In this document: piece by piece, positions 1-12,009 of the stretch
How positions within the stretch are numbered: the first letter of the stretch is position 1
Layout of the letters: each line of letters opens with the position of its first letter
DNA from: Capra hircus
Taxonomy: Eukaryota; Chordata; Mammalia; Artiodactyla; Bovidae
Direction: 5' to 3'
NCBI RefSeq assembly: GCF_001704415.2
Contig: NC_030819.1
Location: 86,029,272 to 86,093,271, forward strand
DNA length: 64,000 nucleotides
Notes under the pieces: generated by a model
What the model was told of the DNA's origin: nothing
Databases searched by the model: none
What the model saw: the letters and a program-made list of their open reading frames with translations, nothing else
Program-made: the position numbers and the translations under genes

Positions 1-752
1 CCTCTGGTAGCTTGATAGGGATTGCATTGAATCTGTAGATTACTTTGGGTAGTATATTCATTTTCACTATATTGATTCTTCCAAGCCATGAACATGGTAT
101 ATTTCTCCATCTATTAGTGTCCTCTTATATTTCTTTCATCAGGGTTTTATAGTTTTCTATATATAGTTCTTCAGTTTCTTTAGGTAGATATATTCCTAAG
201 TATTTTATTCTTTTCGTTACAATGGTGAATGTAATTGTTTCCTTAATTTCTTTTTCTACTTTCTCATTATTAGTGTATAGGAATGCAAGGGATTTCTGTG
301 TGTTGATCTTATATCCTGCAACTTTACTATATTCATTGATTAGCTCTAGTAATTTTCTGGTGGAGTCTTTAGGGTTTTATATGTAGAGGATCATGTCATC
401 TGCAAACAGTGAGAGTTTTATTTCTTCTTTTCCAATTTGGATTCATTTTATTTCTTTTTCTGCTCTGATTGCTGTGGCCAAAACTTCCAGAACTTTGTTG
501 AATAGTAGTGGTGAATGTGGGCACCCTTGTCTTGTTCCTGACTTTAGGGGAAATGCTTTCAATTTTTCACCATTGAGGATAATGTTTGCTGTGGGTTTGT
601 CATATACAGCCTTTATTATGTTGAGGTATTCTATTCCTGCTTTCTGGAGGGTTTTTATCATAAATGGATGCTGAATTTTGTCAAAGGCCTTCTTCGCATC
701 TATTGAGATAATTATATGGCTTTTATTCTTCAATTTGTTAATGTGATGAATT
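1..752 (-). pseudogene. L1 ORF2 fragment (reverse-transcriptase domain)
   Basis: Read on the minus strand this is the middle of L1 ORF2, the reverse transcriptase that copies L1 RNA at a nicked chromosomal site. An open piece at 443-733 (96 codons) shows the RT motif SIDAKKAFD followed by GTRQGCPHSPLLF. The catalytic FADD box is further left, near 400. Between them a GGA codon has become TGA and ends the frame, so the copy is dead. The element runs off the left edge of the window and stops at about 752, next to A-rich sequence. No target-site duplication can be seen because one end is missing. Confidence 0.9.
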
Positions 753-839
753 AAAAAAAAATAAAGACATTGTACATTCTACTCAGAAAAAAAAAAAGTA
801 CAAAATAAGTGAACACATTTTTACGCCATGAAAAAAAGA

Positions 840-1051
840 GAAAGTGTTAGTTACTCAATCATGTCTGACTCTTTGCAACTGTATGAACTGTAGCCCTCCA
901 GGCCCCTCTGTCCATGGAATTCTCCAGGCAAGAATACTGGAGTGGGTTACCATTCCCTTCTCCAGGGGGTCTTCGTGACCCAGGGATCAAACCTGGGTCT
1001 TCTGCATTGCAGGAAGATTTTTTACAATCTGAGCCTCCAGGAAGCCCTACG
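840..1051 (-). mobile_element. Bov-tA SINE
   Basis: Bov-tA type SINE in reverse orientation. The BovA half is at the left (a form of the 'cgtgtccgactctttgcaa' core). The tRNA-Glu-derived half is at the right and ends in the complement of 'gggcttcctggaggctcag'. It is moderately diverged. An A-rich stretch (753-798) lies to its left. Confidence 0.9.
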
Positions 1052-3154
1052 TATATGTAAAAATGTGACTTCATTTTTTTTTCTTCCAAAAATTAAATTT
1101 AGCTCTATTCAGAATTTATTCCATCAGTGGTAGAAAGATGAAATCTTTCTTGGAAAAATCAGGATATACTTAGCCAACTTCATTTCTGAACAAGTCAGTT
1201 CAGAATGACCCCTTGTTTTTATTTTATTATTTTTTTTTAATCTTTCCAAAATTATGACTAACCTGAGGCACTCTTTCATTATAGATTTCTCCATGTTAGT
1301 TAACATTTACCCATTCTGCTTTGTGGAAGGTTCTACTGCTCTCTGACTTTGGAAATACAACTTCCAATTCCAAAATCATTTCTGTATATATATTTCTTGG
1401 CCCCTCATCCATTTCTTCTTTTTTCAAAGTCTCCAATCAGCTGGGTAATCTGAATAAATTGGAATTATCATTCTAACTGATCATGCAGATTTATATGTGG
1501 ATCAGATCAGAATTTTGGACTGTGTTTGCAACTTGAAATGATGTAACTTGCAAAGCTATTGTCTTTAACTTTAGCTTCTAAAGTATTTTATTTCTTTTTA
1601 GAATTTAGAGTGTATCCATTATTTTTCTTTAGTTTAACACACAAAAAATAAATGTTCTAGAAATAAAAGGAAATAAGATTTTCTAGGAAATGATGAATTG
1701 GGGAAGAGTAGTGGAATTTCTACCTGGTCACATTCCTTTGACAACTCATTATGTCCATTCTGGTCTCACTTTTTTCTGTAACTCAGAAATAATAATAACC
1801 CTGCTGGATAGGGGGATGGAGAATTACAAGTTGTGTTTATGTGTCAATAACACTGCACTGAGCAGTATGTAGATATATGAACATATTGTTGAGTAAGAAA
1901 ATGAAGAATGTCCATGAAATTGACATAAACACAAATAGAAATTATGGTTTAACATTAAATTTTTTTTGAAAACTGATATTTTCAAAGCTCTTAAATAAAG
2001 CTTCCATTATTCAGCTTGTAATTCAATTGTGACTGATCCCAAGACACCTTAGTTCTATCTTATCCCTGTTATTTATCACCACAAAAATCACTGACATTGT
2101 CCAATTAGTTCAAATGTTAGGACAGAAAAACAGTAATGGATAAAACAAGTGGAATTTTTTTCATCCTTAATACTTAAACCAAGTGGAACCAGTTTTCTCA
2201 TACCATGTTATGGTGTGTGAGCAAATCAGAGAAAGCAAGTAAAAGAAAAGAAATATTTTCTCTATTCGACTCAAGAAATGAAAAGCTGTTTTTTTTTTCC
2301 CCCATCAAAGCAACATTCCCAATTTCCAAAATCTATCAGATTTTTTAAGAACCTGATCAATCTATACTTTCCCTCTGTCTACCATATTTTGTAAAACAAT
2401 TCTTAAGGGACAGAATTAAAAATACCAGTCTCACATAGACATGAGCTAATACTGCCATTTTACTGAGTTATTATTAAAATAACACGAGGTTGGCCAGCCA
2501 GTGATGCCTTCCTTTTCCACAGACTTTCTTTCATCTATTAATATGAGCATTAAAATATAGATTAAGATTTGCAGGTAATTTCTCCTTTCTCACCAAATGT
2601 ATTAATAGAAATCAAACATAATATAATTTTTATACAAGATCTAGCAAATTGTTTCTTAAAATTGCTTGAATTTATTATATTTGCAAATATCACATTTGTG
2701 TTATATAGGGTTTCTACAACCCATATGTGTAATATAGTATATGTGTATATATACACTTGAACTTTTAAGAAACTGTTGAAGATTCTCAAATAAACCTGGA
2801 ATTCAGGCAATTCAGAATCAATTTATTGGTCTAAGAAATGTGTTTTGCAGATGGGAATATAATAATCTAGAGAGATTCAGCTAATTCACAGCCAAGCTAA
2901 AACCAGAGACCTGACCTTCAAATTAACAATCTATATTTTTCCCAGCATAAATATTTTGTGTAACTTGATGTACCTCATATTAAATTAAATCAAGAACATT
3001 GTAGTACAGACAAGCTAGTTTTTTTATGCAATCCATTTTCCCTTAATCCTAAGCACCTGATAGTAGTTATATCAGTCCTTCCCAGTTATGTGTATCTGAG
3101 ACTCTCAATTCTGGCCACAGGAATATGAGTACAAGTAATGACAAAACTTCTAGG

Positions 3155-3156
<2 letters not shown>
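1052..3156. other. unassigned AT-rich sequence
   Basis: About 2.1 kb in which I recognise no repeat family, exon or RNA gene. Small open frames (for example 1690-1872 plus, 2562-2810 minus) are short, low in complexity and resemble nothing I know. It is probably old intergenic or intronic sequence. Confidence 0.6.

Positions 3157-3202
<46 letters not shown>
3157..3202. repeat. (TG)23 microsatellite
   Basis: Uninterrupted TG dinucleotide run directly abutting the BovA end of the next SINE. This is a common position for microsatellites that grow from SINE tails. It is likely to vary in length between individuals. Confidence 0.98.
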
Positions 3203-3203
<1 letters not shown>

Positions 3204-3417
3204 ACTCAGTTGCTTGGTAGCTTCTGACTCCTTGCAACCCCATGAATTGTAGCCCACCTGGCTCCTCTGTCCATGGAATTTTCTAGGCAAGAATACTGAT
3301 GTGGGTTGCTATTTTCTACCTCAGGGGATCTTCTCCAACCAGGTAACAAACCTGCATCTCCTGCACTTATTCTTTAAGCAAGCATATTCTTTACCACTGC
3401 ACTGCCTGGGAAGCCCC
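3203..3417 (-). mobile_element. Bov-tA SINE
   Basis: Reverse-oriented Bov-tA. It starts at the left with the BovA end (cactcagttgcttggtagc) and ends at the right with the complement of 'ggcttcccaggcagtgcag'. The TG microsatellite forms its tail. Confidence 0.9.
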
Positions 3418-4148
3418 CTTCTAGGGTTGACTTATGATAAACACCCATGTAAATTTCAAACTATTTCTCCCCTTGTCTATAGGATAATGATTAATAATAG
3501 GGGAACCTATCATTAAATGATAGGAAAATGATAGGAGGACACAGACAAATGATGTAGCACATGCTGGCTTGAGAATCTAAACACCTTTGTGAGGCAGAGG
3601 TCATAAATGAATATCAAAGATTCCATTTATAGCCTTTTTAAGAGTTCACATAAAGAATTAAAAAATCATTTAGATTTGTGGAATTACAGGATACTGAATG
3701 TAACATTATGATAGGTAATTCAGACTTACTAAGGCTATTATCTTGAAATGGAATTTAGGTCTCTAGTTCGAAACTGACCTTATATATTTTAAGTGAGAAA
3801 AACACAATCAGTTCTACTTTATATCTATTTGATAGGCTCAGGGATACTTGTGTAAAGAAATACTTCTTTTAAATAAGGAATAGCAATCAAAATTGTAACT
3901 AAAGCATTTTATTTAAAACACAGGCTAGTTGTGTAAGGTGAAATGAAATCCAAAAATCTCTTTCAGAAAGCCAAAGAAGGAAAGTTTTACATTTTTGAAT
4001 AAAAGGTTACTGTTCATTTAGTGTTTTTACATAAATATGTTATGAAAATATGAAAATATTTCTTCATATGAAATTTTTCATAGTATGAAAATGATGTGAT
4101 AGCACCATTGAGTATTACATAATAAATTAATGATGATGCACATAAATA
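3418..4148. other. unassigned sequence
   Basis: About 0.7 kb of AT-rich sequence without a recognisable gene or repeat. Confidence 0.55.
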
Positions 4149-4149
4149 A

Positions 4150-4357
4150 AGGCTTCCCTTGTGGCTCAGTTGGTAAAGAATCTGCTTGCAATATGGGAGA
4201 TCTGAGTTTGATCTCTGGGTTGGGAAGATCACATGGAGAAAGAAAGGCTACCCATTCCAGTATTCTGGCCTGGAGAATTCCATGGCCTGTATAGGCCATG
4301 AGCTCACAAAGAGTTGGACACGACTGAGCAACTTTCACTTTCACTTCACTTTCACAT
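4150..4357 (+). mobile_element. Bov-tA SINE with CTTTCA-rich tail
   Basis: Complete forward Bov-tA from 'ggcttcccttgtggctcag' through the BovA core to 'ggacacgactgagcaac', followed by a short pyrimidine/CA-rich tail (tttcactttcacttcac). The tRNA-derived part carries degenerate A and B box promoter sequences but is not a tRNA gene. Confidence 0.92.
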
Positions 4358-4404
4358 AAATAAGGAATATATTTCAGAATTTTTACTGTACCTCAATTCA
4401 ACAA

Positions 4405-5225
4405 ACTTGGAGATATCAAGGGAACATTTCATGCAAAAAATAGGAACAATACAGGACAGAAGAAATGTCAAGGACCTAAAAGAAGTAGAAGAGAATAAGA
4501 AGAGGTGGTAAGAATACACAGAAGAACTATACAAAAGAAAAAAAAAAAAAAAAAAAAAGACTTAGTGACTCAGATAACCACAGTGGTAATGATCACCCAT
4601 TTAGAGCCAAACATCCTGGAGTGTGAAGTCAAGTGGGTTTTAGGAAGCATTACTATGAACAAAGCTAGCAGAGGTGACAGAATTTCAGCTGAGCTATTTC
4701 AAATCCTAAAAGATGATGCTGTTAAAGGACTAAACTCCATATGCCAGCAAATTTGGAAAACAACAGTGGCCACCAGATTGGAAAAGACCATTTTAATTCC
4801 AGTCCCAAAGAAAGGCATTACCAAAACAAACAAACAAACACAAAAAACTACCATACAATTGCACTCATTGCACATTCTAACAAGGCTATGCTTAAATGCC
4901 TTCAAGTTAGGCTTCAGCAGTAACTGAACCAAGAATGTCCCAATTAACAAACTGGATTTTGAAGAGGCAGAGGAACCAGAGATCAAATTGTCAACATTTG
5001 ATGGGTCATAGAAAAAACAAGGGAATTCCAGAGAAACATCTATCTCTGGTTCATTGACTGTGCTATAGCCTTTGTGTGGATGAGATGGTTGGATGGCTTC
5101 ACTGAACAAATGGATATGAACTTAGGCCAATGCTGGGAGATGGTGAGGGGCAGGGAGGCCTTGCATGCTATGGCCTATGGGGTCACAAAAGAACTGGACA
5201 GGACTTGGAATCTGAACAATGACAA
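4405..5225 (+). pseudogene. BovB fragment with large internal deletion
   Basis: Forward-oriented BovB (RTE-type LINE). It begins in the reverse-transcriptase N-terminal region and includes recognisable peptide pieces such as LEPNILECEVKW and ELFQILKDDAVK. It carries a 21-base poly(A) run at 4538-4558 that disrupts the frame. Near 5080 it jumps from the start of the RT core (sequence before 'tgtggat') straight to the BovB 3' end ('gagatggttggatggc'). The catalytic RT region and about 0.8-1 kb are therefore missing. Several single-base lesions are also present. It has no coding capacity. Confidence 0.88.
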
Positions 5226-5424
5226 TGTATGTATTGGTTGACCCAAATTTTCCAAGAAATGTGTATATATGGCTGTTTTTTTCTTTACTACAGCATTTTT
5301 AAAATTTTTTTAAAAACTATTCACTTTTTATTAATACTTTTAATTCTTTATAAAAATTGAATAGATTTTAAGAAATATTTATAAAATATAAGTAATAGAC
5401 AAAAACCATTATTCAAAGACACCA
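5226..5424. other. unassigned AT-rich sequence
   Basis: AT-rich spacer. The stretch 'ttggttgacccaaattttcc' near 5235 faintly recalls a mariner terminal repeat, but no partner end or transposase remnant is visible. Confidence 0.4.
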
Positions 5425-5523
5425 TATGTCATGTAGGATCTTAATTTCACAAACAGAGATTGAATCAGTACTCTCTGTGTTTGAAGTGCAGTGTCCTAAA
5501 CACTGGACCACCAGGGAAGTTTC
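5425..5523 (-). mobile_element. CHR-type tRNA-Glu SINE, old
   Basis: Reverse complement of a cetartiodactyl CHR SINE. The characteristic 'ctggaccaccagggaag' end is at the right, and the degenerate 'gagattgaatcagt' B-box region is central. It is more diverged than the Bov-tA copies, as expected for an older family. Confidence 0.8.
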
Positions 5524-5867
5524 TAGTATAGAAGTTTTGATCAATGACTAAGAGAATGATTAACAATGCCATTAAAAACAATTAACTTATCCGGGGGAAA
5601 AATAAAATCTTAAATGTTTCTTTAAAATGGCTCCATATAATAATTTACTCAAAATCTAGAATATAAGATGATGATACCATTTTATCTATAACATAAAATT
5701 TAAAAATCACAAATTTAATATTGGCAGGGTGGAATAATATATAATACTAAAGTAAAATTTTTCAAGAAAATTGCATGGCATTAAGTATTACCTTTTTTCT
5801 AATTTACCATAAATTATTCTGTGAAAATGTGATTGACTAATTGAAAAAAAGAACCTTATTCTCCGCT

Positions 5868-6040
5868 ACCCATTCATCCATGAATAAGAAAGCAGGACTT
5901 CAACAGACACTGAATCTGCCAGTGCCTTTGTCTTGGACTTCCCTCCTTCCTTAACTGTAAACAATAAATTTCGGTTGCTTATAAGCCAGTCAGTTTATGG
6001 CATTCTTGTTACAACAGTCCTCATGGATTAAGATACCTAA
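5868..6040 (+). repeat. MaLR-like LTR 3' portion
   Basis: Contains the characteristic end of a mammalian MaLR-type LTR: an 'actgaatctgcca...cttggacttccc' block, a polyadenylation signal in 'aacaataaatttc', 'ttataagccagtcagttta' and a terminal 'gattaagat'. Only this 3' part of an old solitary LTR is recognisable. No internal viral genes are present. The exact subfamily was not determined. Confidence 0.65.
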
Positions 6041-6506
6041 ATTGCTATCGTCTATCTATTTTGCACATGGTATTATAACTTTCCATGTTACCTTCTCCAT
6101 ACAGTTCACTCTCTCCCTTCTCCTTTCCCCCCATATCCTCAGGTCTGTTATCTATATCTGTTTCTCCATTACTGTCCTGATAATAATTTCATCAGCACCA
6201 TCTTTTTATATTCTGTATATGTATGTCAGTATATGTATTTATTTTCCACAGTTTATTTTGATCCACACAGTAAAAGGCTTTGGCATAGTCAATATAGCAG
6301 AAATAGATGTTTTTCTGGAACTATCTTGCTTTATCAATGATCCAGCAGATGTTGGCAATTTGATCTCTGGTTCCTCAGCCTTTTCTAAAATTAGCTTGAA
6401 CATCTGGAAGTTCATGGTTCACGTATTGCTGAAGCCTGGCTTGGAGATTTTTGAGTATTACTTTACTAGCATGTGAGATGAGTGCAACTGTGCAGTAGTT
6501 TGAGCA

Positions 6507-6935
6507 TTATTTGGCACTACCTTTCTTAGGGATTGGAATGAAGACTGACCTTTTCCAGTCTTGTGGCCACTGCTGAGTTTTCCAAATGTGCTGGCATATT
6601 GAGTTCAGCACTTTTACAGCATCATCTTTCAGGATTTGAAATATCTCAACTGGAATTCCAGCATCTCCACTCGCTTTGTTCCTAGAGATGCTTTCTAAGG
6701 CCCACTGGACTTCACATTCCAGGATGTCTGGCTCTAGGTGAGTGATCACACCATCGTGATTATCTTGGTTGTGAAGATCTTTTTTGTATAGTTCTGTGTA
6801 TTCTTGCCACCTCTTCTTAATATCTTTTGCTTCTGTTAGGTCCATAGAGTTTTTATCCTTTATTGAGCCCATCTTTGCATGAAAGGTTCCCTTGGTTTCT
6901 CTAATTTTCTTGAAGAGATCTCTAGTCCTTCCCAT
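6507..6935 (-). pseudogene. BovB RT N-terminal part (inverted arm)
   Basis: An open stretch of 142 codons in the inverted arm encodes the region just upstream of the BovB reverse-transcriptase fingers. Recognisable landmarks in order are TRDLFKKIRETKGTFHAKMG, LEPDILECEVQWALESI and DWKRSVFIPIPKKG. It is intact over this length, but the inversion cuts it off from the catalytic part on the other strand. It cannot give a functional enzyme. Confidence 0.85.
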
Positions 6936-7127
6936 TCTGTTGTTTTCCTCTATTTCTTTGCATTAATTGCTGAGGAAGGCTTTCTTATCTCTCCTTGCTA
7001 TTCTTTGGAACTCTGCATTCAGATGCTTATATCTTTCCTTTTCCCTTTTGCTTTTCATTTCTCTTATTTTCACAGCTATTTGTAAGGCCTCATCAGATAG
7101 CCATTTTGATTTTTTGCATTTTTTTCC

Positions 7128-8157
7128 ATGTGGAAATTTCTGAAAGAGATGGGAATACCAGACCACCTGACCTGCATCTTGAGAAACCTATATGCAGGTC
7201 AGGAAGCAACAGTTCGAACTGGACGTGGAACAACATACTGTTTCCAAATAGAAAAAGGAGTAAGTCAAGGCTGTATATTGTCACCCTGCTTATTTAACTT
7301 ATATTCAGAGTACATCATGAGAAACGCTGGGCTGCAAGAAGCACAATCTAGAATCAAGATTGCCAGGAGAAAAGTCAATAACCTCAGATATGCAGGTTAC
7401 ACCAACCTTATGGCAGAAATTGAAGAGGAACTAAAAAGCCTCTTGATGAGAGTGAAAGAGGAGAGTGAAAAAGTTGGCTTAAAGCTCAACATTCAGAAAA
7501 TGAAGACATGGCATCCGGTCCCATCACTTCATGGGAAATAGATGGGGGAAACAGTGGAAACAGTGTCAGACTTTATTTTTGGGGGCTCCAAAATCACTGC
7601 AGATGGTGACTGCAGCCATGAAATTAAAAGATGCTTACTCCTTGGAAGAAAACTTATGACCAACCTAGATAGCATATTGAAAAGCAGAGACATTACTTTG
7701 CCAGCAAAGGTCCATCTAGTCCAGGCTATAGTTTTTTCCAATAGTCATATATGGATGTGAGAGTTGCACTATAAAGAAGGCTGAGCACCGAAGAATGATG
7801 CTTGAACTGTGGTGTTGGAGAAGACTCTTGAGAGTCCCTTGGACTGCAAGGAGATCCAACCAGTCCTTTCTGAAGGAGATCAGCCCTGGGATTTCTTTGG
7901 AGGGAATGATGCTGAAGCTGAAACTCCAGTACTTTGGCTACCTCATGCGAAGAGTTGACTCATTGGAAAAGACTCTGATGCTGGGAGGGTTTGGGGGCAG
8001 GAGAAGAGGGGAACGACAGAGGATTAGATGGCTGGATGGCATCACTTACTCAATGGACGTGAGTCTGAGTGAACTCTGGGAGTTGGTGATGGACAGGGAG
8101 GCCTGGCATGCTGCGATTCATGGGGTCGCAAAGAGTCGGACACGACTGAGTGACTGA
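7128..8157 (+). pseudogene. BovB RT C-terminal part (forward arm)
   Basis: The forward arm encodes the RT palm and C-terminal region in two frames (7128-7541 and 7795-8157, with decay between). Visible landmarks are GIPDHLTCILRNLYAGQEA, GVSQGCILSPCLFNLYSEY and, near the end, WHAAIHGVAKSRTRLSD. The catalytic Tyr-Ala-Asp-Asp box reads YAGY in NNLRYAGYTNLMAE, so both catalytic aspartates are lost. It is dead through inversion, frameshift and active-site mutation. Confidence 0.88.
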
Positions 8158-8289
8158 ACTGAACTGGTATATATTTGTAATTCTCATTCTGTCTCATGTC
8201 ACTCTGTATAATAGATTCTAGGTTCATCCACCTAATTAGAACTGACTAAAATGTGTGTTATTTATTTATTTTTTTTATGGCTGAGTGGT

Positions 8290-11200
8290 AAAGTATCACA
8301 GAATCTTTATCCATTCATCTGTCAATGGACATCTAGTTTGCTTCCATGTTCTGCCTATTATAGATAGCGCTGCAATGAATATTGGGTTACGTGTGTCTTT
8401 TTCAGTTTTGGTTACCTCAGGGTATAAGCCTAAAAGTGGGATTGCTGGATCATATGGTGGTTTTATTTTTAGCTTTTTAAGGAATCTCCATACCATCTTC
8501 ATAGTGGCTGTATCAGTTTACATTCCAACCAACAAAGCAAGAGCATTCCCTTTTCTCCACATGCTCTCCGTAAATTTATTGTTTGTAGACCTTTCAATGA
8601 TGGCCATTCTGACTGGTGTTAGCTGGTATCTCATTATAGTTTTGATTTGCATTTATCTAATAATGAGTAATATTAAATATATTTTCATGTGTTTGTTAGC
8701 CATCTGTATGTCTTCTTTGGAAAAATGTCTTTTTAGGTTTTTTTTTTTCCAACTTTTTAATTAGACTGTTTGTTTTTAGGGTTTTGAATTGTATGAACTG
8801 CTTGTGTATATTGGAAATTAATTCTTTGTCATTTGTTTCCTTTGCTATTATTTTCTCCCATTCTGAAGTCTGTCTTTGCGCCTTGTTTGTAGTTTCTTTT
8901 CCTGTGTAAAAGCTTTCAAGTTCAATTAGGTCCCACTTGTTTATTTTTATTTTTATTTCCATTTCTCTAGGAGGTGGGTCAAAGTAGATCTTTCTTTGAT
9001 TTACCAGAAGTCATCAAGTGTTCTACCTATGCATTCCTCTAAGAGCTTTATAGTTTCTGGTCTTACATTTAGGTCTTTAATCCATTTTGAGCTTATCTTT
9101 GTGTATCACTTTAAGAAGTGTTTTAATATCATTTTGTGGCATGTAGCTGTCCAGTTTTCCCAGCACCACTTACTGAGGAAGTTTTATTTGTCCTGTTGTG
9201 TATACTTGCTTACTTTGTTAAAAAATAAGGTACCATAGGTATGTGGGCTTATCTCTGGGTTCTCTATCCTGTTCCACTGTTCTATATTTCTGTTCTTGTG
9301 CCAGTTCCATACTGTCTTGATGACTGTAGCTTTGTAGTGTATTCTGAAGTCAGGAAGGTTGGTTCCTCCAGTTCCGTTCTTCTTTCTAAAGACAGCTTTG
9401 GTTATTCAGGTTCTTTTATGTCTCCTTTGAATTGCGAAAGTTTTTGTTCTTGTTCTGTGAAAAATGTCATTGGTAACTTGATCCCTATCACATTGAATCT
9501 GTAGATTACACTTTCTAGGATCATCATTTTCAAAATATTGATTCTTCCTACTCAGGAGCATGGAATGTCTCCCCATCTATTTAAGTCATCTTTGACTTCT
9601 TTAGCTAATGTCTTGTAATTTCCATATACAGTTCTTTGGTCTCCTTAGGTAGGTTTATTTCTAGATATTTTATTCTCTTTGTTACAATGGTGAATGGGAT
9701 TCATTCTTAATTTCTCCTCCTGATTTTTCATTGTTAGTCTATAGGAATGCAGGTGATTTCTGTGTATTGACCTTGTATCCCACTACTTTGCTGAATTCAC
9801 TGATTAGGTCTAGTAATTTTCTGATCATTTCTTTCGGGGTTTTTATGTATAGTATCACATCATCTGCAAACAGTGATAGTTTTACTTCTTCTTTTCTGAT
9901 ATGGATTCCTTTTATTTCTTTTTCTTCTCCTATTACCATAGCTAGGAGTTCCAAAACTATCCTGAATAACAGTGGTTAGAGTGGACAACTTTGTCTTGTT
10001 CCTGATCTTAGAGGGAATGCTTTTAGCTTTTCACCTTTGAGAATAATGTTTGCTGAGAACTTATCATATATAGCCTTTACTATGTTGAGGTGGGTTCCTT
10101 CCATACCCACTCTTTAAAGTGTTTTTATCATACATGGGTGCTGAATTTTGTTGAAGGTTTTCTCTGCATCTATTGAGATATTCTTTTGTTTTTCATCTTT
10201 CAATTTGTTAAAATGGTGTTTCATGTTGTTTGATTTGCATATATTGAAGAATCCTTGCATCCCTGGAATAAACTCAATTTGCTCATGGTGTATGACCTTT
10301 TTAATGTGCTGTTGAATTCTGTTTGCTAGAATTTTGTTGAGGATTTTTGCATCTATGTTCTCCTGTGATATTAGCCTGTAATTTTCTTTTTTTCTGTTGT
10401 ATTTGCCTGGTTTTGGTATCAGGGTGATTTTGGCCTTGTAGAATGAGTTTGGAAGTGTTCCTCTGCAGGTTTGGGGAAGAATTTCAGAGAAATAGCCATC
10501 ATCTCTTCTCTAAATGTGTGGCAGAATTCCTCTGTGAAGCCATCTGGCTATGGGCTTTTGTTTTGGGGGAGATATTTTTATCACAGTTTCAATTTCAGTG
10601 TTTGTAATTGGGTTGTTCATAATTTCTGTTTCTTCCTGGTTCATTCTTGGGAGGTGAATTTTTCTAAAAATCTATCCATTTCCTCTAGGTTGACCATTTT
10701 ATTACCATATAGTTACTCATAATATTATCTCTTGATCCTTTGTATTTCTGTGTTGTCTGCTGTAACTTCTTTTTCATTTATAATTTTGTTGATTTTATTT
10801 TTCTCCTTTTTTTCCTTGATGAGTCAGGCTAGTGTTTTGTCAATTTTGTTTATCATCTCAAAGAACCAGCTTTTAGTTTTACTAATCTTTGCTACTGTTT
10901 CCTTCATTTATTTTTCATTTATTTTTGCTCTGAACTTCATGATTTCTTTCCTTCTGCTGACTTTAAGGTTTTTTGGTTCTTCTTTTTCCTTCTTCCTTAG
11001 AAATAAACTTAGGTTGTCTGTTCAATGTTTTTGTTTGTTTGTTTGTTTCTTGATGTTGGATTTTATCACTGTAAGCTTCCCTCTTAGAACTGCTTTTGCT
11101 GAGTCCCATAGGTCATCGTGCTTTCATTGTCATTTGTTTCTAGGAATCTTGATTTTCCATGTTATTTCTTCAGTAACTTCATTATTTAATAATGCATTGT

Positions 11201-11990
11201 TTAATCTTCGCAAATTTGCATTTTTTGCAGTCATTTTTCCTGTAGTTGATACCTAACCTTACAGTGCTGTGATCAGAAAAGATACCCGATATAAATTCAA
11301 TTTTCTTAAATTTACTGAGGCTTGATTTGTGGCTCAAGATATGGTCTATCTTGGAGAATGTTCCATTTGCACTTGAGAACACAGTGCATTCTTCTGTATT
11401 TCAATGAAAAGTCCTTAAGATATCAATTAGGTCCACTTGGTCTAATGATCCATTTAAGTTTTGTGTTTCTTTATTGATTTTCTGTTTTGATGATCTGTCC
11501 ATTGTGGTGAATGGGGAGTTAAAGACCTTTACTATTATTGTGTTACTCTCAATTTCCCCTCTTATGTCTGTTAGCGTTTGCCTTATATATGGAGGTGTTC
11601 CTATGCTGCGTGCATAAATATTTACAATTGTTATGTCTTTTTGGATTGATCCCTTAATTAGTTTGTAGTGTCCTACTTATAATGTCTCATAATACACTTT
11701 ATGTTAAAGTCTTTTTTTTTTTTTTGAAATAAGGATTGCAAACTTAGCATTCTTTTGGTTTCAATTCACATGAAATATCTTTTTCCATCCTTTTACTTTC
11801 AGTCTGTATATGTCTCTATTGCTGAAGTGGGTCTCTTGTAGGGAGCATATATATGGGTTTGGTTTTTGAATCCATGCAGTCAGCCTGTATCTTTTGGTTG
11901 GTGATTTAATCAATTTACCATTAAGGTAATTGTTGATAAATATGTTCTTATTGGCTTTTTCTTGATTGTTTTGGGTTTGTTTTTGTAGGT
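8290..11990 (-). pseudogene. L1 ORF2 remnant (endonuclease-RT-C-terminal)
   Basis: ORF2 of the large minus-strand L1, read from right (endonuclease) to left (C-terminal domain). Open fragments include 8296-8502 (C-terminal, LKIKPPYDPAIPLLG), 8696-8962 (WDLIELESFYTGKETTNK), 9739-9954 (RT, LSLFADDVILYIKTP, so the FADD box is kept) and 11182-11382 (endonuclease, FSKIDHILSHKSSL). Many stops and frameshifts separate them. A T-run near 11707-11725 interrupts the endonuclease part. It is non-functional. Confidence 0.88.
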
Positions 11991-12009
11991 CTTTCCTTTC
12001 TCTTCTGTT

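Larger units (their letters stand above)
6241..8165 (+). mobile_element. BovB with inverted 5' half (twin-primed)
   Basis: Two BovB arms stand head to head. The left arm (6241 to about 7127) is on the minus strand and holds the upstream part of the RT region. The right arm (about 7128-8165) is on the plus strand and holds the rest of RT and the true 3' end (gacacgactgagtgactga). In BovB coordinates the arms are adjacent: both meet at the sequence around 'aaactgtggaaaattctg', with about 11 shared bases. The host L1 3'UTR resumes on both sides. An imperfect duplication of a 'gtatat...attt' target is present at 6229-6243 and about 8167-8178. Confidence 0.88.

Noticed and set aside
5226..5300. 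Possible mariner terminal repeat
   Set aside because: Only about 20 bases resemble it. No second end and no transposase remnant were found.
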